This document shows, in pieces, positions 51,186 through 59,941 of a stretch of 60,427 bases of DNA. How positions within the stretch are numbered: position 1 is the stretch's first letter; the number at the start of each line of letters is the position of its first letter. The stretch is from contig JAPLKO010000057.1 in assembly GCA_026388015.1 (NCBI GenBank), positions 1-60,427 on the forward strand. The letters run 5' to 3'. Both the position numbers and the translations under genes were made by a program. The notes beneath the pieces were generated by a model. It was not told the origin of the DNA. It saw only the letters and a list, made by a program, of their open reading frames with translations, and did not search any database. This DNA comes from Candidatus Firestoneibacteriota bacterium (lineage in GTDB: Bacteria; Oederibacteriota; D2-FULL-39-29).

Positions 51186-52616
51186 TCAGAGTTTTCTCAG
51201 TTCGCGAAGTATTAGCAGAGCATAATTCCCGCACTCAGCGGGGAATTTGCCGCCGTATTTTTGAGGATCTTCGGGGAATCGGGTTTTATCCCAATCCTCA
51301 AAGGCTTGCAAGGTTACTTTTCTTAAGAGTGATTTATACTTTTTTATTCTTTCTTTGTCTTTGATTTTATTTTTTGTGATAACAAAATGCTCGCTGAAAA
51401 GCCAGGCGCATTTTACGGCGAGAAGCATCGACTCCCAGATATCAATATTTTTTACAGGAACGGCAAGATCAGCTTTTGGCAGGAGCTCTTTTCCTAATTT
51501 ATTTATCATGAGCATCTTTTTTCTATGCAGAGGTGTCATTATTACCCAGTCGAACCTCCTGTTGAACATATCTCCGACAACCATATTATCTATATCGAAG
51601 TTAGGACACTCGAGCAAAAATTCATTTAGGTTTTTATCTTCTGCGGTGCCAAATACTTTTTGCGCAAAAAGCTTGTTAAACTCCTGAAGCTTGACATTCC
51701 CTTTTTGTGTTAAAGAGTAAGAGCCGAAAGCAATACCGTAATAAACTGCGCCCTGAATGTACCTATAAGGACACCAAATTGTATTAATAAATCCTTTAAG
51801 TTTATTCTTTGCCGTAAACTTTGACATCTTAATTACATTTTCAAGCCCCCGTCCGGCCGTCAGAAACCTGTAGTCATTGCAAGCCACGGAAGGTGAAGCA
51901 TAGACATCTTTAAAACCAGCTTTCTTTAATATTTTAAAGTATTTTTCTTCAGTATCGGCTATATAGTTCCACCGTACAGCTATTACATCTTTCCGTAGCA
52001 AGCCGGCTTCTTTCTTCCCGGATACAAGATGATCAGCCCAGAGCATAGGTATTTTTCCGTTATCTTTAACTACACCTATAATCTTATTTACATAACCTGC
52101 CCAAACTTTTCCGGGCTCAATTCCACCCCGCGCCTTACAATACTCTTCGAGGTTAACTTCATCACAGCCGATGTGCAGGTATTTCGAAGGAAATAGTTTT
52201 GCTACAGACTTTATAAGAGAGCGCATAAGAGTAACAGAATCAAGACTCAAAGGATCTATGGCATTAAAAGTTAGCACCTTGTCAGATTTTTTTCCTGCAT
52301 ACAGATAACTGTATTTAGACTTATCCGTCAGATACCTCGCATGTCCAAAAGTCTCCAACTCCGGTATAATCTCTATCCCCTTTTTTGCAGCATATTTTAC
52401 AAGGCTTCTTATCTCTGCTGCCGAAAAAGCATTTTTCATAGCCAAACGAGGAAACCCCGGCAGTTGTATTGCACACCCCTGGTCATCGGTAAAATGAAGC
52501 AACAGTATGTTCATCTTCCAGTCGGCCATAAAATCTACAAGCTTGAAATAATAATCGTGTCTTTCAATGGTTCTCGCGCAATCCATAAGTAAGCCGTTAA
52601 CAATTTTTCTTGACAT
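51186..52616 (-). CDS. glycoside hydrolase family 20-like beta-N-acetylhexosaminidase
   Basis: A 476-aa TIM-barrel protein. The GH20 catalytic Asp-Glu pair is in LHIGCDEVN (Asp152, Glu153). The upstream DWKMNILLLHFTDDQG and IIPELETFGHA are typical of the barrel start. No signal peptide, so it is cytosolic. The N-terminal beta domain of classic GH20 enzymes is missing and a C-terminal helical part replaces it, as in GH20 relatives that act on oligosaccharides. ATG at 52616 with AGGTGG 5 bases before. It is 12 bases after the small gene at 52628. Confidence 0.85.
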   Translation of the reverse strand: MSRKIVNGLLMDCARTIERHDYYFKLVDFMADWKMNILLLHFTDDQGCAIQLPGFPRLAMKNAFSAAEIRSLVKYAAKKGIEIIPELETFGHARYLTDKSKYSYLYAGKKSDKVLTFNAIDPLSLDSVTLMRSLIKSVAKLFPSKYLHIGCDEVNLEEYCKARGGIEPGKVWAGYVNKIIGVVKDNGKIPMLWADHLVSGKKEAGLLRKDVIAVRWNYIADTEEKYFKILKKAGFKDVYASPSVACNDYRFLTAGRGLENVIKMSKFTAKNKLKGFINTIWCPYRYIQGAVYYGIAFGSYSLTQKGNVKLQEFNKLFAQKVFGTAEDKNLNEFLLECPNFDIDNMVVGDMFNRRFDWVIMTPLHRKKMLMINKLGKELLPKADLAVPVKNIDIWESMLLAVKCAWLFSEHFVITKNKIKDKERIKKYKSLLRKVTLQAFEDWDKTRFPEDPQKYGGKFPAECGNYALLILRELRKL

Positions 52617-52627
52617 TTTTTCCACCT

Positions 52628-52888
52628 TTACACCAAAAGTCTTCTTATCTTAATTCTTCCTATTTTTCTTTTTCTTAAACACTCTGCCAGCTCTTCAAGC
52701 GCCATTAAAAGCTCAGGTTCCTTATTATACATTACGGAGATGTCTTCGCCGAAGGTGAATATCGAATACCCTTTCTGCTCCCATTTACCAAACACTATAC
52801 AGCGGCCTTTTTTGTGGGTGAAGTATTCAGGATGAGTTTTCACAAAAACCAAGAATGGTTTTATTCTTTTTAGAGCTATTTTTTGCAC
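52628..52888 (-). CDS. hypothetical protein (86 aa)
   Basis: A GTG-started frame preceded by AAAAGGAAA, between rimI and the GH20 gene. The protein is basic with a mixed alpha/beta look: KTHPEYFTHKKGRCIVFG, then SIFTFGEDISVMYNKEPELLMALEELAECLRKR. The central part faintly resembles short DUF5678-type proteins, but I cannot assign a family. Its operon position is the main sign that it is real. Confidence 0.6.
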   Translation of the reverse strand: MQKIALKRIKPFLVFVKTHPEYFTHKKGRCIVFGKWEQKGYSIFTFGEDISVMYNKEPELLMALEELAECLRKRKIGRIKIRRLLV

Positions 52889-52911
52889 GGTTTCCTTTTA
52901 AGATAAATAGT

Positions 52912-53361
52912 TCATATTTTTAACGGATTCAACCACATAACCAGGGCGTCCTCCCCGTTATCACTGTAATATTTTTTTCTTAGGGCAATAGTGATAAAGC
53001 CGGCATTCTCATAAAGTTTTTTTGCTGCCGTATTGTTAACCCGCACATCCAAAGTCGCGAATTTTGCACCTTCTTTCAACCCCTCTGTCAACAGATGTTT
53101 AAGCAGCTCTTTCCCGACTCCCTTTTTCCTGTTTTCAGGGTGTACTGCGATATTCACTATGTTCATCTCTTCCTGCAACAGCCAAAAACCTCCATAACCA
53201 AAAAGTATATTATTTTCTCTTGCGGTGAAAAACCTGGCGCATTTGTTTTCCTTTAAGTCTTTTAAAAAAAGAGGTCTGGACCAAGGCAGAGCAAACACTT
53301 TTGCCTCAAGCGCAACCACTTCGTCCAGGTCGCTTTCAAGCATTCTGCTTATTTCCAACAC
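52912..53361 (-). CDS. rimI: GNAT acetyltransferase, ribosomal-protein-alanine N-acetyltransferase type
   Basis: A 149-aa GNAT domain. The acetyl-CoA loop is VHPENRKKGVGKELLKHLL, and the RimI-like end is LDVRVNNTAAKKLYENAGFITIALRKKYYSDNGEDALVMWL. RimI acetylates the N-terminal alanine of S18. Its gene lies next to tsaB, the standard bacterial pair, which supports the name. Confidence 0.9.
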   Translation of the reverse strand: MLEISRMLESDLDEVVALEAKVFALPWSRPLFLKDLKENKCARFFTARENNILFGYGGFWLLQEEMNIVNIAVHPENRKKGVGKELLKHLLTEGLKEGAKFATLDVRVNNTAAKKLYENAGFITIALRKKYYSDNGEDALVMWLNPLKI

Positions 53362-53454
53362 TTTTTCTCCGTGAAATTGTTCCGCCCTTTTACCGCTCTT
53401 GAAAATCCGGGTACAAAACTATGAACCTTAAGTCTTTAATGGCTCAGAGTTTGC

Positions 53455-54204
53455 TCATTTTTTCATTGCCTCTGCTTCCTTTGCTTCTTTATTAAGTACC
53501 GCATCCGGTTTTCTTATATACATAGGAAGGGTTTTTTCGAAATCCTGATTTTCACCGTTCTTAAGTTGAAGGAGCGCTAAAGCTCCGACGGCGGAGGCTC
53601 TCGGATAGATTTCCGCCAAGGCATCTTTTTTAAAAGTTTTTTTAATTTCTTCGCCCATTTTTACAACACCGTCTCCGAAAAATATTACACTTTCTGCTTT
53701 CATGTTTTTCACAGACTTAATTATAGCCAATGCCGGCAAAGAAGCATAGGGGAGCAATCGGATCAACTCTTTTTCTCCGGAAGAGTATGCAGAAAAGTAA
53801 TACTCCTCTTTTCTCGCATCCAGCAGCGGGCATAACAGCTTTAGACCTTTTTTAATTTTACCCGTCTTTTCTATGATTCCTTTTTCTGTTTTGGCATAGG
53901 AATACACAAGAGCGTCCAATGTGGGAACAGCAAACAGAGGCTTCTTTGCCGCATAAGCAAGACCTTTTGCGAGGGAAAAACCGACCCGCAGGCCGGTAAA
54001 AGAACCCGGCCCAGAAGAAACAGCCACGGCATCAATACGGGAAATATCGAGCTTGGTTTTGTTAAAGAGTTTATCTATATTGTTCAGTAGTTTTACGGAG
54101 TGGCCTGAGTCAGTTGCGGCGTTTACTTCCGCAAGAACTCTTTCTTCCGTAACCAGCGCTACACTTTCAACGCTTGTCGCTGTTTCTATCGCCAGTATCA
54201 ACAT
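53455..54204 (-). CDS. tsaB: tRNA threonylcarbamoyladenosine synthesis protein TsaB
   Basis: Scaffold partner of TsaD in making t6A37 of ANN-decoding tRNAs. The 249-aa ASKHA-fold protein has LAIETATSVESVALV and SSGPGSFTGLRVGFSLAKGLAYA, the conserved TsaB region, and LLDARKEEYYFSAY. Its first 38 bases overlap the ftsB-like gene end. Confidence 0.95.
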   Translation of the reverse strand: MLILAIETATSVESVALVTEERVLAEVNAATDSGHSVKLLNNIDKLFNKTKLDISRIDAVAVSSGPGSFTGLRVGFSLAKGLAYAAKKPLFAVPTLDALVYSYAKTEKGIIEKTGKIKKGLKLLCPLLDARKEEYYFSAYSSGEKELIRLLPYASLPALAIIKSVKNMKAESVIFFGDGVVKMGEEIKKTFKKDALAEIYPRASAVGALALLQLKNGENQDFEKTLPMYIRKPDAVLNKEAKEAEAMKK

Positions 54205-54571
54205 TTTTATCTTCTTTTTTGATTATGAATTTGTAAACTACTTCGCCTTTTTTTATAAGTCCCAGTTCTTCACGCGCCAGCCGTTCTACAGACTTTAAAT
54301 CGCTCTTAAGCGCCTTGATATCAAAAGCCGCTTTTTTGTTGCTTTCCTCCAGAACTTCTATCTGCTTTTCTAAACTTGTCTTTTCTAATTTTGCTTTAAC
54401 AAGGTGAACCAGACCCGCATTACCCGCTAAAACAAAATATGCATAGGCAAGCAGCAATAATAACATAATGACTCTGAATATTTTATCTTTTAAACGCCTG
54501 TCATTTACTCTCACCTTGCCGGATGAGGTTATGGCCGTATTGTATGTTCTAAACCTTCGGTTATTAGACAT
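54167..54571 (-). CDS. ftsB: FtsB/DivIC-family septum protein
   Basis: A 134-aa bitopic protein: basic N-terminus, membrane segment (VIMLLLLLAYAYFVLAG, about 34-50), then a coiled coil (KLEKTSLEKQIEVLEESNKKAAFDIKALKSDLKSVERLAREELGLIKKGEVVYKF) with the FtsB-typical ending ARExLGLxKxGE. It links early and late divisome proteins. Confidence 0.88.
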   Translation of the reverse strand: MSNNRRFRTYNTAITSSGKVRVNDRRLKDKIFRVIMLLLLLAYAYFVLAGNAGLVHLVKAKLEKTSLEKQIEVLEESNKKAAFDIKALKSDLKSVERLAREELGLIKKGEVVYKFIIKKEDKNVDTGDRNSDKR

Positions 54572-54584
54572 CCTTCTCCCCGAG

Positions 54585-55997
54585 CTAAAAAGAATAAATA
54601 TATTTTTTTGCCAGCTTTACCAACTCGGCCAGACGTTTATCGGAATCAGCCTCGGCATAAATACGCACCAGAGGTTCCGTGCCCGAAAGCCTGATCATAA
54701 CCCAGTTTTTGCCGCCGAGAAGGAACTTAAAACCGTCCATTGTTATTAGTCTTTCTACCGGATAGGAACCAAATTTCACGGGTGGTTTTTTTTCAAGAGC
54801 CTTAACAAGCTTTTGTTTCTTCTCTTCGGAAAGTATTGCGCTTCCTTTCCCTGTGGCTATGTAGCCGACTTCCGCATATAGTTTTTTCAGTATTTCCCTT
54901 ATACTTTTCTTTTCGGCGGCAACCATTTCCAGTACCAGCAGACAGGCCAAAATACCGTCTTTCTCCGGTATATGCTTATATATAGTAAGACCCCCGCTCT
55001 CCTCCCCGCCTATTATCATAGGTTCCTGCATCATTATCTCACCGATGTATTTGAACCCGACCGGTGTTTCTCTTACCGGTATCCCATATTTTTCCGCCAA
55101 AGCATCCACAAAATGCGTGGTGGCGACAGTTCTTACAACACAACCGTTCCAGCCTCTGCTTTTTTTCAGATATACCATAAGTAACGACAGTATTTCATTC
55201 GGAGTAATAAACGTGCCGTCTTTATCTATTATGCCGTACCGGTCCGCATCTCCGTCGGTAGCCAGTCCGAGCTGCAGTTTTTCCTTTTTCATTGCAGCTT
55301 TAAGTTCGGCAAGCCGTTCTTCCCGGGGTTCCGGGGACCCGCCGCCAAAATAGGCATCCCTGTAATTGTGCAAGACAGTGACTTTTTTGCAATTTTGCTT
55401 TAGCAATAAATCCAGATATTCCCGGCCTGTACCATAGAGCAAATCAACACCGGCGCTCAGCCCCGCTTTTTTTATTAGCTTTAGATCAACTTTCTCCTTG
55501 ATAACTTTTAGATACTCTTCTCTAGGATCCAAAGAAAGGACCTTGCGGTCATTTTCACCTTTTAGCTCAAGTTTCGGGTCGTTTGCATACTGTTCAATTA
55601 TTTTTGTCGTCTCCGGCAGCGCAGGCCCCCCCCAGGAAGGGGAAAATTTCAAGCCATTGTAAGACGAAGGATTATGACTTGCTGTAATATTGATACCGCC
55701 GGCAAGTTTTCTTTTTATTATTTCATAGGAAATCACAGGGGTGGGAGTGTCTCTTTTTGTAAGTAAGACTTTAATGCCGTTTGCCGAAAGAACGCCGGCT
55801 GCGGAGGCGGCAAACTTCTCAGAAAGGAAACGGGTATCATAGCCTACAATCACTCCGTTATTGATAATATGCTTCTCTTTCTCTTTTACATATTTAGCTA
55901 TCGCTTGCGCCGCTTTTTGCACTCTAAGAAAAGTGAAGTCGTCGCTGATAATGCCGCGCCAGCCGGAGGTGCCAAATTTAATTTTCGCTTCCGTCAT
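54585..55997 (-). CDS. phosphoglucomutase/phosphomannomutase
   Basis: A 470-aa alpha-D-phosphohexomutase with all active-site loops: FGTSGWRGI, phosphoserine loop TASHNPSSYNGLK, metal loop ATDGDADRYG and sugar loop GGEESGG. It interconverts hexose 1- and 6-phosphates. It overlaps the preceding fusion gene by 20 bases, so an intact mutase is co-translated with a degenerate one. Together they probably supply NDP-glucose or GDP-mannose. Confidence 0.93.
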   Translation of the reverse strand: MTEAKIKFGTSGWRGIISDDFTFLRVQKAAQAIAKYVKEKEKHIINNGVIVGYDTRFLSEKFAASAAGVLSANGIKVLLTKRDTPTPVISYEIIKRKLAGGINITASHNPSSYNGLKFSPSWGGPALPETTKIIEQYANDPKLELKGENDRKVLSLDPREEYLKVIKEKVDLKLIKKAGLSAGVDLLYGTGREYLDLLLKQNCKKVTVLHNYRDAYFGGGSPEPREERLAELKAAMKKEKLQLGLATDGDADRYGIIDKDGTFITPNEILSLLMVYLKKSRGWNGCVVRTVATTHFVDALAEKYGIPVRETPVGFKYIGEIMMQEPMIIGGEESGGLTIYKHIPEKDGILACLLVLEMVAAEKKSIREILKKLYAEVGYIATGKGSAILSEEKKQKLVKALEKKPPVKFGSYPVERLITMDGFKFLLGGKNWVMIRLSGTEPLVRIYAEADSDKRLAELVKLAKKYIYSF

Positions 55998-58521
55998 ATA
56001 CTGCAGCTCCTTCAGGGGCTCCTGCTTTCTGCCACGTCTTTATCATTTTCCCGTATTTTGTTATAAGTTTTTTCGCAGCCTCGGCGGTCTTCGCTTCTGC
56101 ATTAAGATGAAATACCGGCTTCTCACCGTCAGGCAAAATCATTATCCAGCCTTCTTTTTCAAATATTTTAACCCCGTCTATCAGCTCTGCTTTTTTATCC
56201 TTGGCGTATTCGTTTAATTCCCGCATTATTGTTCCTTTAGTTTCCCACTGACAGGCAACATGCTCGCGGATTATTTTTGATTCCGGAACTTTTTTTATTA
56301 TATCTGATATTTTTTCCTTCACCACCGACATGGCATCAAGTATCTTCACCACCGACATCATAGCATCCAGGGACGGCATAAATTTAGGGAAAATATAGCC
56401 TCCGAAAGCCTCTCCGACAAAATCAACTTTTCCTGAAATCGCCGTTTCCATCATACTTCGGTAACTCGTCTTGGTACGGATAACTTTTCCTCCGTGATCC
56501 GCGGCTATTTCATCAATGGCGGAAGAAGCCGAGATAGGCACGGCAATGGTTCCTCCTTTATTCACCTTAAACTGAAGATAGGCCAGGAAAGAAAGAGCCT
56601 GATCGCCGCTTAGAATTCTTCCTTTTTCGTCAACGATAAATATTTTCTCGGCGCCGGCATCCATCATAATGCCGAGATCCGCTTTTAATGTAGAAGTAAT
56701 ATTTGAAAGCTGCTCTATTGATTGATTAAATTCCTCCGCCGACTTTGTAAGTTTCTTTTCATCCAGATAAGAATTGAGTGAAACGACGTCGCATTCAAGT
56801 TTCCCGAGAAGCGACGGGAAGATAGTAGAGGAACTTCCGTAGCCATAGTCAATCACCAGCTTGAATTTTCTTTTTCGAATAGTTTCTTTATCCACTTCGC
56901 GAAGGAAGCCTTCTCTATAATGATCTATTGCGTGAGACGGGAAAGACACCTCGCCGACTTCTTGAAACGGAGCGCGCCTGAAATCCTCCCTAAAGAAGAG
57001 ACTCTCTATACTTTTTTCTTTTCCGGAGGCCAGATCGATACCACGGTCTTCAAAAAATTTTATGTCCACTTTCTCCGCATCAAACGGAGACATTCTTATA
57101 TGTATTCCGCCCACGCTTCTGAGGGGCTTTAATACGTATCTTGCCACACCAATGGGGGTAACCCCGATATCAAAAACATTTACACCTGAAGAGAGAAGTC
57201 CCGTCATAAAAGCGCGGTTAGTCATCCTGGAAATCCTGTGATTGTCCCTTGAGGTAATAATTGAAGAGCCCTTGGAAACTCCGGCTCCGTAAGCGGCTCC
57301 GAGTTTCGCAGCAAACTCAGGTGTAATTTCAATATTTGCAAGGCCTATAACCCCGTATTCGGAGAAAATAGTGCGTGACCATTTATCACCCCAGATTAAA
57401 CTTGTAGAAAGAATAGCGCCGCTTTCAACATTTTTATGAGGCCAAATTTTTACATTGGCTTTTAATACCGCCTCGTCTCCGATCTGGCAATTATCGCCTA
57501 TTACGCAATTGGTATGGATAACTGCTTTTTTTCCGACTTCTACAGAATGGCACAAAACACTCTCAAAGATAGTTGCGTCCTGACGGACAACGCTTCCTGA
57601 CCAGAGCACGCTATTAGTTATTTTGGTCCCCTCTTCAATTATACAATTATCTCCAATTATGGAGTTTTCTATTATTACATTAGCTTTGATTTGGACATTT
57701 TTACCTATGACAACCGGATTTTTAAGCAGCGCAGTCGGGTGCAGCTGCACAGCAGAAGCCAGCCAGATACCTTTCCCGACTTTATTTGTCTTTGTCCCGG
57801 GAATTAAAACATCAACCTTTCCTTCCATAATATCGTAATGAGATATTCTATACTCCGACAAACTTCCAACATCTTTCCAGTAGCCTTTGGCAATGTAGCC
57901 GAAAAGCGGCATTTTCTTATTAAGCATAAGCGGAAAAAGGTTCTTGGAAAAATCAAACTCTTTTTCTGCCGGGATAAGATCTAATACTTCTTTTTCGAGA
58001 ATATAAACACCTGTATTTACCGTATCGGAGAAAACTTCACCCCATGACGGTTTTTCCAGGAAACGAACTATTTTTCCGTTTTTATCAGTAATAACAACGC
58101 CAAAAGCCAGAGGGTTGTCCACACGAGTGAGAACAATAGTTGCCATAGATTTTTTCTTTTTGTGAAACTCAACGGCCTTAGTCAGATCAAAATCAGTAAG
58201 TACATCCCCGCTCATAACAATAAAAGTACCGTCAATATATTTCGCAGCATATTTCACACAGCCCGCGGTACCCAGTTCGGACTCAGTTTTTATATAATCC
58301 ATTTTAACTCCAAAATCAGAACCATCTCCGAAGTAATCAGATATTGATTCCGGCTGAAAATACAAGGCAGAAATAATCTCAGTAATCCCGTGTTTTTTTA
58401 GAAGGTCAACAATATGTTCCATCATCGGTTTGTTGGCAACCGGAGCAATCGGCTTTGGAATATTACAGGTGAGCGGACGGAGTCTGGTGCCGAAACCACC
58501 GGCAAGAATCACTGATTTCAT
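55978..58521 (-). CDS. NDP-sugar pyrophosphorylase fused to degenerate phosphohexomutase domain
   Basis: An 847-aa fusion. Residues 1-235 are a nucleotidyltransferase (LAGGFGTRLRPLTCNIPKPIAPVANKPMMEH). 250-375 form a left-handed beta-helix (IGKNVQIKANVIIENSIIGDNCIIEEG). About 385-847 form a phosphomannomutase-like domain. In the latter the TASHNP loop reads RMSPFD and the Mg loop DGDADR reads DAGAEK, so catalysis is doubtful although a Ser is aligned. This architecture, known as mannose-1-phosphate guanylyltransferase-like, occurs in cyanobacteria and many other phyla. GAATAAA/TTTATTC flanks the start region. Confidence 0.88.
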   Translation of the reverse strand: MKSVILAGGFGTRLRPLTCNIPKPIAPVANKPMMEHIVDLLKKHGITEIISALYFQPESISDYFGDGSDFGVKMDYIKTESELGTAGCVKYAAKYIDGTFIVMSGDVLTDFDLTKAVEFHKKKKSMATIVLTRVDNPLAFGVVITDKNGKIVRFLEKPSWGEVFSDTVNTGVYILEKEVLDLIPAEKEFDFSKNLFPLMLNKKMPLFGYIAKGYWKDVGSLSEYRISHYDIMEGKVDVLIPGTKTNKVGKGIWLASAVQLHPTALLKNPVVIGKNVQIKANVIIENSIIGDNCIIEEGTKITNSVLWSGSVVRQDATIFESVLCHSVEVGKKAVIHTNCVIGDNCQIGDEAVLKANVKIWPHKNVESGAILSTSLIWGDKWSRTIFSEYGVIGLANIEITPEFAAKLGAAYGAGVSKGSSIITSRDNHRISRMTNRAFMTGLLSSGVNVFDIGVTPIGVARYVLKPLRSVGGIHIRMSPFDAEKVDIKFFEDRGIDLASGKEKSIESLFFREDFRRAPFQEVGEVSFPSHAIDHYREGFLREVDKETIRKRKFKLVIDYGYGSSSTIFPSLLGKLECDVVSLNSYLDEKKLTKSAEEFNQSIEQLSNITSTLKADLGIMMDAGAEKIFIVDEKGRILSGDQALSFLAYLQFKVNKGGTIAVPISASSAIDEIAADHGGKVIRTKTSYRSMMETAISGKVDFVGEAFGGYIFPKFMPSLDAMMSVVKILDAMSVVKEKISDIIKKVPESKIIREHVACQWETKGTIMRELNEYAKDKKAELIDGVKIFEKEGWIMILPDGEKPVFHLNAEAKTAEAAKKLITKYGKMIKTWQKAGAPEGAAVYDGSEN

Positions 58522-58535
58522 AAAACTCTCCTTGA

Positions 58536-58555
58536 GAATAAAGTATATTTTATTC
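58536..58555. repeat. 20-base palindrome before the pyrophosphorylase-mutase gene
   Basis: GAATAAA and TTTATTC, six bases apart, immediately upstream of AAGGAG in the leader. A TATAAT lies at about 58572-58577. It could be an operator or an mRNA hairpin. Confidence 0.35.
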
Positions 58556-58620
58556 GGTCACTCTTCCATATTATACGTAATAGCTTATGCAAATTAAAGA
58601 GAAAAACATTTCTTATTTGT

Positions 58621-59760
58621 TTAATGTAGTTTTATATTTTTAATCCCCCTGAACGTTCTTTCAGTTGCGGCGGTTAGAAGAGGCGAGGCATTCTCGATCG
58701 CTTTTTCAAGCGTTACCGGACCGTTAACGAGAGTCACCACCGAGGAGATACCGGTTTTATAAAGGTCGTTATTAATATCTCCGATACTCCCTGCAATACA
58801 AAGTACAGGGATGCCGTGTTTTTTTGCAATTTGGGCGACACCAACAGGAACTTTTCCGAATATGGATTGTGAATCTATCTGTCCTTCCCCGGTTATAACC
58901 AGCGAGCAATTCTTAAGTTTTTTTTCAAACTCCGTAATATTTATTATTATTTCTATACCTTTTTGCAGTTTTGCTCCGGTAAAGGCAAAAAGTCCGGCAC
59001 CGATACCACCGGCAGCTCCACCGCCTTTCAATCTTGAAACGTCAATGCCCAAATCCCGCTTTATTATCCTTGCATATTTCGTCAGAGCTTTATCAAGTAC
59101 CTTAACCATCCGGGGCAACGCGCCTTTTTGCGGACCAAACACAGAAGAAGCTCCAAACTTTCCGTAAAGCAGATTGTTAACATCACAAGCAACTACAACC
59201 TCTACATTTTCAAATCTTTTAAATACTCCGTTTTCTTCTATTCTTTCAAGTTCCAGAAGCCCTGAGCCGCCTTCGCATATAGGTTTGCCGTCTTTATTTA
59301 AAAGTTTAAAACCGAGCGCTTTTGCCATACCTACCCCGCCGTCATTTGTTGCGCTCCCGCCTATCCCAATCACAATTTTTTTTACTTTTTTCTTCAGTGC
59401 AATATTTATCAACTCTCCGACCCCTTTTGAAGTAGTGAGCATCGGATTTCTTTTTTCTTTCGGTACAAGTTTCAGACCGGAGGCTTCCGCCATCTCGAGA
59501 AAATATGTTTTCCTGTCTCCGGAGACACCGTATTTTGCGGTTACCAGGGTGTTTAGAGGACCGGTAACTTTTATCGTTTTTATCTTTCCCCCGGTGGAGC
59601 GTATCATAACTTCCATAGTGCCGTCTCCGCCGTCAGCAAGGGGAACTTTTATCGTTTCAACTTTTTTGAAAACCCGCTTAACGCCTTTTTCAATAGCCTC
59701 CGCCGCTTCAAAAGCCGTTAAGCTTCCCTTAAACGAATTTGGAGCAATCAATATTTTCAT
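58621..59760 (-). CDS. glycerate kinase (type I)
   Basis: A 379-aa GckA/GlxK-family kinase: APNSFKGSLTAFEAAEAIEKG, PLADGGDGTMEVM, GIGGSATNDGGVGMAKALG, GGGAAGGIGAGL and VITGEGQIDSQSIFGKVPVGVA. It phosphorylates glycerate to 2-phosphoglycerate. No partner pathway gene is adjacent, and it is likely transcribed alone. Confidence 0.93.
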   Translation of the reverse strand: MKILIAPNSFKGSLTAFEAAEAIEKGVKRVFKKVETIKVPLADGGDGTMEVMIRSTGGKIKTIKVTGPLNTLVTAKYGVSGDRKTYFLEMAEASGLKLVPKEKRNPMLTTSKGVGELINIALKKKVKKIVIGIGGSATNDGGVGMAKALGFKLLNKDGKPICEGGSGLLELERIEENGVFKRFENVEVVVACDVNNLLYGKFGASSVFGPQKGALPRMVKVLDKALTKYARIIKRDLGIDVSRLKGGGAAGGIGAGLFAFTGAKLQKGIEIIINITEFEKKLKNCSLVITGEGQIDSQSIFGKVPVGVAQIAKKHGIPVLCIAGSIGDINNDLYKTGISSVVTLVNGPVTLEKAIENASPLLTAATERTFRGIKNIKLH

Positions 59761-59832
59761 AATGTAATTATACCAATTTTTTTGATGAATCTCCAGAGTG
59801 GTGATAAATTACAATAGCCGCAGGAGTTTTTT

Positions 59833-59870
59833 AAAAAAAAGAGCCCGGGAGGGGGTCAGCCATCCCGGGC
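59833..59870 (-). terminator. intrinsic terminator of the pseudopilin gene
   Basis: On the minus strand the perfect 8-bp stem GCCCGGGA/TCCCGGGC (59863-59870 with 59843-59850) is followed by TC and eight T residues (59833-59840). It lies 72 bases past the pseudopilin stop. Confidence 0.88.
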
Positions 59871-59941
59871 ATAGGGTCGGTGATACTTCTTATTTTTTTA
59901 TCTTTTTCGCCTCCTTGTATAGCAGAATTGCAGCTGCAATC

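Noticed and set aside
59174-59767. Long plus-strand open frame (197 codons) opposite glycerate kinase
   Set aside because: It is antisense to a clearly conserved kinase and its translation is low-complexity Pro/Ser/Phe, typical of a shadow frame.
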